Positions 57,014-64,000 of a stretch of 64,000 nucleotides of DNA are shown here, one piece after another; position 1 is the first letter of the stretch, and each line of letters begins with the position of its first letter. The notes beneath the pieces are model-generated. The model was given only the letters and a program-made list of their open reading frames with translations. It was not told the origin of the DNA and searched no databases. The stretch lies in the NCBI RefSeq assembly GCF_002994745.2, contig NC_037091.1, forward strand, positions 62,001-126,000, in the 5' to 3' direction. Origin of the DNA: Rosa chinensis. Its lineage: Eukaryota > Streptophyta > Magnoliopsida > Rosales > Rosaceae. The position numbers were made by a program, and so were the translations under genes.

Positions 57014-58810
57014 GTGGTAGGTCTCGGTTTTACTACTCAACATCAGAGATCGCAACAGAATAGTGGTGATCTTACCCCCTACAAGCCCAAATTGGAGCCC
57101 ATACTCCAAATCAAACAACAAGAAGAACTGCTTGTTGAAGAATCTTCAGAAGAAGAAGAAGAAACTAGTGAAAATGAAGAAGCTAGTTTCATCCATGAGC
57201 ACAACCTCAAGCATTTTCAGAACAAGCTTGAGTCTCAGCAAATTCCCACTCTTGACAAAATCAAGAAACTACTCGAGCAGAATGTGGATACAAATCCTCA
57301 GAAGTTTTGGGAAAAAGACTCAGTGGTCTGTGAATTGAAATTGCATGACATGAACGCTATCTGCCATGTCAAAGCCATTCCACAGTACAAAGAGGAAGAT
57401 CAAAAAGAATTCAGAAGTGATATTGAAGATCTCCTGAAGAAGAGATTAATTCAACCTTCCACTAGCCCTCATCATGCTCCAGCATTCTACGTGAGAAATC
57501 ATGCAGAAAAACTACGAGGAAAAGCTAGAATGGTTATTGACTACAGAGACATCAATAAGAAGACTGTCAAAGACGGTTATCAGATCGCTCAAGTCAGGGT
57601 ACTGATCAACCAGCTCAGAGGAGCTAAAGTCTTTTCGAAATTCGATGCAAAGTCGGGTTTCTGGCAGGTCAAGATGCATCCTGAGAGCATACCTCTCACT
57701 GCATTTGGAACACCATAAGGCCATTACGAATTGTTAGTAATGCCTTTTGGTCTCAAGCAAGCTCCCTCAATCTTCCAGAGAAAGATGGACAACATCTTCA
57801 AGCATGTAGCGGAGTTCTGCGTCATCTACATAGATGACATCCTGGTCTTCTCCAAAAATAGAGAAGAACACATGAAACACCTCCATGAGGTAGTAAAGCG
57901 GATAGTTCAGCATGGAATTATCCTAGGCGAAAAGAAAATCTTCTTTATCCTTGATGAAGTTGATTTCCTAGGGATAAACATCAAGAATGGAGTCATAAAG
58001 CTCCAACCACATATCCTTGAAAAGATCTGGAAATTCCCAGACAAAATTCCTGATGCTAAGAGTCTAGAGAGATTCCTTGGTGTCATAAATTATGGGAGAG
58101 ATTTCATCCCTAAAATCTCAGGGTTAACAGCAATGTTATCTCCTAAGACAAGTTCCAAAAGAAAATGGAACTTCACAGAAGATGATGAAAAGATCGTAAA
58201 GCAGATAAAAAATCTCTGCAAAAACCTCCCTCCTCTTCAACAACCAGAAGAGAATGATGAAATTATCCTCCAAACAGATGCGAGTGATAATTACTGGTCC
58301 GGTGTTGTTCTGGCGAGAGCGCCTGGAACTAACATTGAAAAGATCTGCAAATTTTGTAGTGGCAAGTTCAGCCCTGCAGAACTGAATTATCCCACAGGGG
58401 AAAAAGAAATTTTGGCTGTCAAAAAGACAATTTTAAATTCTCCAGCTTATCTTGGAAAACCCTTTACTGTTCGCACCGATTGTGCTAGAGTAAAAAATTT
58501 TAAAAATTTTAAACTTGATAAAGCTGCTGATAGAGGAAGACTAGCTAACTGGCAATTATTTCTTAACCAATATGATTATACTGTTGAATTAATTGCAGGA
58601 AACAAGAACTATTTTCCAGACGCATTGACCAGAGAAATGGCAATGGTCAGCCAAAGAGAAGACGACGAAGGTCGTAATCCCAGAAGCAGAAGGACTGGGA
58701 AAGAACAGGAACCTGAAGAGGATCCAAGAGAAACCAAGGAGAAAATCCTTAAAAGGTTTCTGCTAAGCTCAAAAGGCTTGGCCTCAACTGATCAATCCCA
58801 GGGTAAATGA
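57014..58810 (+). pseudogene. Pararetrovirus reverse transcriptase and RNase H, one nonsense codon
   Basis: A single frame, interrupted by one TAA at 57716-57718. Motifs in order: KKRLIQPSTSPHHAPAFYVR, ARMVIDYRDINKKT, FSKFDAKSGFWQVKMHPES, then after the stop LLVMPFGLKQAPSIFQRKMD, the catalytic YIDD (57827-57838), VDFLGINI and FLGVINYGRDFIP. RNase H follows (LQTDASDNYWSGVVLA, SPAELNYPTGEKEILAV, TDCARVKNF, FPDALTREM). No integrase follows, as expected for Caulimoviridae. The stop lies where relatives have glutamine, compatible with one C-to-T change. The frame ends at TGA 58808-58810, directly followed in the same frame by the next ORF. Confidence 0.9.
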
Positions 58811-59944
58811 TTGGCTAGCCCGTCTCAAACGGCAGACGGTAAAGGCACATCAAGACCGTTGATGGCTGCTGCTTTGCCAAAAAGCAGACCAACTCCTAAT
58901 GGAGTTATAAATGTTTTTAATTACGAATTAAGAACTTTTGACACTCATGTGTTCAGAACTGGCAGGAGACTAGCTTATCACCAGAAGGCAATCCTGGATA
59001 ATCTCTTATTTGCCTTTCAAGAAAGAAGCAGTGGTCTGATGTTCCCAGCCCTCTTTGCATTAGCTGAAGAGCTCTACGCAAATGGTAGGCCACAAGGTGA
59101 AGAGCTTCCTACGCAGCAGAGTGCTGTCAGAAAAGAAAAATTTTCCTTCCTTGAAAGTCCAGAAAGTGCTAAGGTCCCTATCATGGCACTCAATGAATCA
59201 GACTGGCATGAATTCCATAGTCTGATAGGAAGGCATAATCCAGAAAACCTAGTTCCTCCAACTCTCTTCATTGTCGCTGGACCATATGTTGGAAGATACC
59301 TGGTAAATGTTCAGAGTGAACATCCCCAAGAACACAAGCTTTGGCTTGTTGAAAATGGTTTTGTCCATAATCTGTGGACCAAAACAAATGATGATCTGAA
59401 AGGTTTGCCGCCCATCATTGTCAACACAGTCAAAAATATCAGAAAAAACGACTGTACGCTTCGTCTGAAGTTCAAATCCACTCCTCCAGAATGGATCCAG
59501 AAGGCAAACGGTGAGGTTGAATATATTCCTCCATATCATTATGTGAGAATTATTCAAAGAAGATATCAACCAGCTTGTGTAGCATACAACGGCCAGCCAA
59601 ATTCCAGCATCCCTTGGATGAAAGCCATGGCTCTTGACTACATCAAAAAGATCATCTCTGAAGATGTCAACAATACCTTCCTGGCAGCAGGAGAAAAGAC
59701 AATCATCACTGCTTACGATCATCCTGACGTAGTCAGCAGTGACTTATTCCTATCTCTAACCAGAAAAGAGATAGACTCGACAATGGCCTGCATGCGTTGG
59801 GTGGAAAAGCTTGAAAATGACAACCACCACAAAATGTATGTTGATACAGACGTCGAGGATAATGCAACAACAACTCGCATGGCCCAAGCAGACAACAACT
59901 CCTTTGTCTTTGGCCACCAGTCTAAAACGGACGAGAACATGTGA
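58811..59944 (+). CDS. Pararetrovirus 3' ORF, 377 codons, unknown function
   Basis: Open from 58811 to TGA 59942-59944 with no defect. The first ATG in frame is 58862-58864 (MAAALPKSRPTPNG), giving about 360 residues. It is in the same frame as RNase H, separated by one TGA, so either re-initiation, a spliced RNA, or stop readthrough could express it. No membrane segment or known motif. It looks like a compact globular protein (FNYELRTFDTHVFRTGRRLA, LFIVAGPYVGRYLV, YVRIIQRRYQPACVAYNG) with an acidic tail. Position and size resemble ORF4 (about 46 kDa) of rice tungro bacilliform virus and ORF2 of florendoviruses, also of uncertain function. It is the only large viral frame here without a break, perhaps by chance. 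Confidence 0.7.
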   Translation: MASPSQTADGKGTSRPLMAAALPKSRPTPNGVINVFNYELRTFDTHVFRTGRRLAYHQKAILDNLLFAFQERSSGLMFPALFALAEELYANGRPQGEELPTQQSAVRKEKFSFLESPESAKVPIMALNESDWHEFHSLIGRHNPENLVPPTLFIVAGPYVGRYLVNVQSEHPQEHKLWLVENGFVHNLWTKTNDDLKGLPPIIVNTVKNIRKNDCTLRLKFKSTPPEWIQKANGEVEYIPPYHYVRIIQRRYQPACVAYNGQPNSSIPWMKAMALDYIKKIISEDVNNTFLAAGEKTIITAYDHPDVVSSDLFLSLTRKEIDSTMACMRWVEKLENDNHHKMYVDTDVEDNATTTRMAQADNNSFVFGHQSKTDENM

Positions 59945-60175
59945 AGCTACAGGTGAAGAATCAGCACCAAATTGCAACTGTAGACTTTTAGACTTTTCTA
60001 AAGCTACTTTTGCTTTTTCCTTTTCAAAAGAAAAAGGACAAGTGAAAAACATTTCACTTCTCACCTTTTGCTTTTCCCTGGCCGACCTCCACTAGCAGGA
60101 GCACTCAGAAAAGCAGGAGTCACGGAGTTGTTCTGTACATTTTTGCATTTTGAATTCTAGTTTGAGTTCCGCTCC

Positions 60176-60185
60176 CTATATAAGG
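60176..60185 (+). promoter_or_regulatory. Pararetrovirus pregenomic promoter TATA box
   Basis: CTATATAAGG lies 230 bp after the last viral frame, within an imperfect palindrome GCTCCCTATATAAGGAGC (60171-60188). Transcription would start near 60210, about 200 nt before the poly(A) signal, a usual caulimovirid spacing. Confidence 0.75.
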
Positions 60186-60325
60186 AGCTTTAGCTTCTCT
60201 TAGAAGGCATTCGAAAACTTGAGACAGAAAAATATTCTCTCAAAAAAGAAAGCCATAGTAGCAATGTACTTCCTTTCCTGTCTAGGTGTGAAGTAGTGTG
60301 CTTTCAGTACAAGTAAGTAACTGTT

Positions 60326-60375
60326 CTCATTCTTATGGATAGCTAAACAGCTTTTGCTGTTTACCTAAGAATGAG
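60326..60375 (+). promoter_or_regulatory. 50-nt hairpin in the pararetrovirus leader
   Basis: CTCATTCTTA (60326-60335) pairs perfectly with TAAGAATGAG (60366-60375), and inside it TAAACAGC pairs with GCTGTTTA around a TTTT loop (60344-60363). A small internal loop separates the two stems. It lies between the expected RNA start and the poly(A) signal, so it would occur at both ends of a terminally redundant pregenomic RNA. Confidence 0.75.
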
Positions 60376-60408
60376 GCTCTGATTGTTTAAAATCTATATG
60401 TATATTTG

Positions 60409-60418
60409 AATAAATAAA
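60409..60418 (+). terminator. Pararetrovirus poly(A) signal
   Basis: Two overlapping AATAAA hexamers (AATAAATAAA) about 200 nt after the expected RNA start, the position of the caulimovirid polyadenylation signal. Confidence 0.65.
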
Positions 60419-60962
60419 TTCAGATGGATGTTCACCCACTTCTTTAACTTATAAAATCAGCATTATATTCAAGTCTAAATGTCATTATCATACTCATCTT
60501 TGTCATTCATAGTTTACTATGTAAAGTTTAACATTCGAATGCATGCATCTCATGGAAATCTAAAAGTTCTAAAACTTTACTGTTTATCCGAAAGAATCAG
60601 TTTTAAAAACAGAAAAAATTAGGACAAGCAGCAGTGATTCCGCCCTGTGAGTAGCCGCTTAGACAAGGAGTCGTTAGGCTAAATGTGGCATGTTGAAGGC
60701 TAGTCTTGTTTTTATTTTGACGTTTTTTTTTACTGTTCCTTTTTGTTGAATAGAACTGTAGAGGAACCTAAAAGTCAACATAGGATACAAAAGGCATTTG
60801 TTTGTTTAAACCATCCCTGTTAGTCTTTGTTTATCAACAACAGTGTAATACCAAAGTGTTGGGCAGTTGGAAAAAATACCAAGGCTTTTTGGGTATACAG
60901 GAAAAAACCCTTGAAAACTAACTAAATATCAACCTATATTTTACGTTTGATAAACTGACTTT
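60419..60962 (+). promoter_or_regulatory. Probable remainder of the pararetrovirus RNA leader
   Basis: About 540 bp with only short frames, between the poly(A) signal and an ATG at 60963. Length and lack of coding fit the long structured leaders of these viruses. The evidence is positional only. Confidence 0.4.
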
Positions 60963-61226
60963 ATGGTAGCCAAAACTGACGAACTGAAATCGAAAATTAC
61001 CGAAAAAGTTAGTCCGATTTGGGTAAATACTGAATTACTGATTACCCAAATATTAGTTATATATCTTCTAGTTTTCAATACGCACATGTATATTAGAAAT
61101 ATGAGAATAAATAATTTTATAACAGTATTAACATTATTACTATTACTCTATTATATTACATATATTTTAATCAACCTAAAAAAAATAGGTCTTATATTAT
61201 TAGGTAAACTGGTAAAAGATTGTTAG
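60963..61226 (+). pseudogene. Candidate start of pararetrovirus small ORF 1, running into host DNA
   Basis: 87 codons from ATG 60963. The first 25 or so (MVAKTDELKSKITEKVSPIW) are K/E-rich like small ORF 1. The remainder is I/L/Y/N-rich with hydrophobic runs and looks like translated AT-rich host DNA. I infer that the viral part ends around 61035, where the integration junction would cut the ORF, and that its tail is at 43800-44039. Alternatively it is a meaningless frame. Confidence 0.4.
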
Positions 61227-62716
61227 ATAACTAGTTTTATTGGACCAAAAACTCAAGGCATCTTAACATTACTTCACCTGACGATAATATTACATGGACA
61301 CACATTAGCACCAAGCCTGGTGTCGAGCACAACGGGCATGGTTTCAAAGCCCACCTTTCTTTGTCTAGCTTCGCAGTTGAGAAGCATAGGATCTCAATTG
61401 GAGTGTTATGGCGGTGATGTCAAGAGGCATTGCTCATTATCTGGCTTGGTATTGGATGATGGCTTCGAGTTTTTTCCGGATTCGAATATGGACTTAACTC
61501 CAATCCTTCATGTCTTGGTCTTTGGTACTTGGGTTAGCCGGTGTTTGGTTCCGATGGATTGGGACAAAGTGGCCCGGTTTGGCAACTAGGTATGTTTTGT
61601 CGCAAGGATCAAGCTCGGGTTCTGATCTTGGGTCATTTCAGATCTAGATCTGGGCATGGATTTGAATCGAAGTCCTTTATTGGATTTTGACTTATGTCAC
61701 TGTTGCTTTTGGATTTGGGATGCAGATTCAAACATCTTGTTCTTAAGAGTTCATTTGTGGATTTTCGAATTCTCTGACACTGTTGGTCGCTAGCTTTTGA
61801 TATCTCGGTTGGCGAATCACCTCTACTAAGTAATTGTATTACATATTACGGTTACGTTTATATTTACAATTTACAGTACTCAAATGATTTTCGCAATGTT
61901 TGGTTGTAAAGTTCGTAATACCTATAATCGATTCGAACAGATCAAATGGTAACCCTAGTTTAAAGGTAACTCTAAATCATCATGTCATAAAGAGCTCCAA
62001 ATTGAAACGTTAAAATAACAGTAGTTTTTTAAAAGATGGCAATAGTTTTTCAAAACATTATAATAATTTGAGTGGTTCTTGTGAATGTGGCAATAACTTT
62101 TAAAAAAAATTTACAGTAATTATTGTAATGAATGGCAATAGCTTTTTAGGAGAATAACTTTTTAGTTCGTCGACAATAACTTTTTATTCGATAAGTTTTT
62201 TTGAAAGATGACAGTGACTTTTTTCGGAGAATGATAATTTTTATGAAGAATGATTCTTCTATGAGACTACTCCTATATATCAGTAACATGATATGACCTT
62301 TGTTGAAGTCATTAATCAAGATTTGCAACATTTGAGATGATTGTTACCTTAGTGTTAACAAACGTTAATCTCAAAATAAAGAGTATTCAATGCACCGACA
62401 TTCATTTGCAACAAACAAGGATAGACGACTAGATAACATTAAGTATTTCTTTTGTTATTAAAAAAAACCTATAAATATCAATGACTGAGATTTGCTAAGG
62501 GCTAGTTTGAGATTAGTGTGACTTTGAAAAAAAACTATTGCTGCTGTGTTGTGAAAATAATCAGTTGTGAATTAAAACAGTTTCATGTTTAGTAAATAAT
62601 ACTTTTAAAAGGATTGAGAGCTCTCCAAAACCCTAGGTTGGCGGCAAGCTTTTCAGACCAAAGGATCGGCTCTCGTCCGGTGGCGACCTAGGCATAGGCC
62701 TTGTCTACGCCTCTTG
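61227..62716. other. Unassigned region right of the pararetrovirus
   Basis: A higher-complexity stretch at 61240-61800 has a 89-codon frame (61320-61589) without recognisable similarity. 61840-62560 is AT-rich. 62630-62716 (CCTAGGTTGGCGGC..., GTCCGGTGGCGACC) looks like part of a repeat whose other half resumes at 63889. No gene supported. Confidence 0.45.
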
Positions 62717-63888
62717 GGCTTAGTTTGGGAATGCTTCTTGGGCTGCTTTTGAGACCAAAAGTGCTTTTGAGACCAAAAGTGCTTTTGAGTTTAATCTAGA
62801 GTATTTGGTAAAAATCTAAAAAGCTGCTTTTGATCCATTTTAGCTTCTCCCAACCGAGTTTATCAAAAGCTACAAATCGTAGCTTTTGAAAATGGATTTT
62901 GCAGAAAGCTGAAAAAACACGGAGATTCTAAAATTAAACCAGCATAATCATCTCTCATCTCCATATCCCGATCATCTCTCATCTTCATCTTCCTCTTCCT
63001 CAACCTTCTCCGACCACCGCCGCATGACCGGCCCTTCCGCACTGCTGCTCTCCCTCACTGTCAGCCACAGTGCATCTTCTAGGCAACTCAAATATCTCCT
63101 TGAAAATACTGCCCAATCCTCCCAACACTATGATCCAAACCTCTTCTGGGCAACTCAAATATCTCATCACTGACCCGACCCAAGCTTCCTATTCCATTGA
63201 TGACTCCACTTTTGCATGCAATCTTTAGAACCACCAAATCCCAGAATGGGTATAAAAAAATCCCAAAATCCTAATTGAAATCGTAGAAGTCTAGAACAAT
63301 GCTCAAACGAATGCCCTTAAAGATACAATATTGATACAACATTCAACATCTGAAAGATACCCACTAATCAGTGGAGCCCAAAGAACAAAAATTTGAGGGT
63401 AAAATCAAGAATGTGAAGAACCAGTTAATTCGGTAGAGAATCAATTTCATAAAAAATGGGAAAGAATTATGGGTGGGAAAAAGAATGAATGGAAGCTGGA
63501 TGGATGATTGAATGATTTAAAGGAACAGACGGATATGAGAGACAGAGAGAGAGGAAGAGAAGAAATGGATATGAGAGTAGGTGGAAGATTGTTGGTGCGA
63601 AAATGGTGAGGGAAGAAGCAGAAAGAATGTGGATGATCTGATGATCATTAATCATAAAGGAAAAGCCAAATATATTATTGTCTTAATTATTAAAATTAAT
63701 TTTTGAGATTTTTCAATCACTTATGAGTTTCTTGATCATTTTAGTAATTATAGCCAACCAAAGCATTTTTGCCTTGCAACTTACCAAACACCTCAACTGC
63801 TTCCTCTCACAGCAAATTCGGAAGTGCTTCCTTTCACAGCAAATTTGGAAGTGCTTTCTCTCACAGTCCAGCAATTCCAAACTAAGCC
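62717..63888. mobile_element. MITE, 1.17 kb, PIF/Harbinger-like
   Basis: Terminal inverted repeats GGCTTAGTTTGGGAATGCT at 62717 and its near-inverse AGCAATTCCAAACTAAGCC ending at 63888. Flanked on both sides by TTG (62714-62716 and 63889-63891), a 3-bp duplication as made by this superfamily. Subterminal short repeats: AAAAGTGCTTTTGAG twice at the left, and CTCACAGCAAATT(C/T)GGAAGTGCTT twice at the right. The interior has no transposase frame. Confidence 0.75.
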
Positions 63889-64000
63889 TTGGTCTGCTGT
63901 CAGACGGGAATTTGATGTTAACATCCAGGGTGCTCTTAAGGGGTGTGGCTTGGAGTTGTTGCGGGCTGTTTTGGCTTCATTCCCGGTATGAAATCTTTGG
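63889..64000 (+). other. Sequence interrupted by the MITE, continuing out of the window
   Basis: Continues the GC-richer sequence seen at 62630-62716 and can be read as an open stretch (SAVRREFDVNIQGALKGCG). Too short to identify; possibly the start of another LINE or a gene. Confidence 0.35.

Larger units (their letters stand above)
43795..61040 (+). mobile_element. Endogenous pararetrovirus (Caulimoviridae), interrupted by an LTR element
   Basis: In order: a small coiled-coil ORF tail, tRNA-Met primer site (44053), a second small coiled-coil ORF, movement protein, coat protein with CCHC knuckle, second Cys cluster, aspartic protease, RT, RNase H, no integrase, a separate 377-codon frame, TATA box, hairpin, poly(A) signal, and the start of a small ORF. 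Movement protein plus absence of integrase separates this from retrotransposons. Removing the 46866-55941 insertion and its duplication leaves about 8.2 kb, a normal caulimovirid genome size. The four-ORF plan resembles tungro/badnaviruses; an extra 3' ORF is also known in endogenous florendoviruses. The genus is not settled. The copy is defective: stops, at least one frameshift, and the insertion. Left and right edges are estimates. Confidence 0.85.

Noticed and set aside
61320..61589. 89-codon plus-strand frame
   Set aside because: No recognisable domain; the stretch is complex enough to be an old repeat, but I cannot support a gene.

Overview
This window is plant nuclear DNA: spliced genes with GT-AG introns, plant-type LTR retrotransposons, a plant LINE with an RNase H domain, CACTA and PIF/Harbinger DNA transposons, MITEs and an integrated plant pararetrovirus. 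The host is a eudicot. The style of the repeat families suggests Rosaceae (strawberry/rose group), but that is an impression, not a proof.

Layout. 1-624: first coding exon of an HVA22-like gene (minus strand) and its CT-rich leader, next to the right end of a CACTA transposon. 625-14166: a decayed LINE, split by a 11.9 kb Tat-type Ty3/gypsy element (1538-13480, minus strand) with 516-bp LTRs and a CTTCA target duplication. The Tat element carries an extra antisense gene and a 61-bp tandem repeat array in its 3' part. 14461-22214: two intact genes head to head, ROS3-like (RRM protein of DNA demethylation, minus) and a CCCH zinc-finger FG nucleoporin (plus), sharing a 169-bp intergenic promoter. 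22978-29548: decayed Ty1/copia element (218-bp LTRs, TTAAA target duplication). 29616-29959: small inverted-repeat MITE. 30198-34735: PIF/Harbinger element with both of its convergent genes, each broken. 34879-41028: intact PPR gene and intact Raf-like protein kinase gene, both minus. 42271 onward: relic of a retrotransposon LTR. About 43795-61040: an endogenous pararetrovirus (Caulimoviridae), about 8.2 kb once a 9.08 kb non-coding LTR retrotransposon (46866-55941, CAAAA target duplication, nearly identical 2.6-kb LTRs) is subtracted. 61230-64000: mostly unrecognised sequence with a 1.17-kb MITE.

Five host genes are supported: HVA22-like (partial), ROS3-like, the CCCH nucleoporin, the PPR protein and the Raf-like kinase. 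For the three spliced complete genes the exon phases close exactly. The rest is a record of nested insertions whose relative ages can be read from LTR divergence: Tat about 34 differences in 516 bp, copia about 8 in 218 bp, and the non-coding element in the virus nearly none.

The most interesting item is the pararetrovirus. It keeps a plus-strand layout of a small coiled-coil ORF, a tRNA-Met primer site, a second coiled-coil ORF, a movement/coat/protease/RT/RNase H polyprotein, and a separate intact 377-codon frame, followed by a TATA box, a 50-nt hairpin and a poly(A) signal. Its first small ORF seems to be cut by the integration junctions, with the start at the right end and the tail at the left end. 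Other notable items are the antisense gene and palindromic repeats of the Tat element, and a possible gene-capturing CACTA element.
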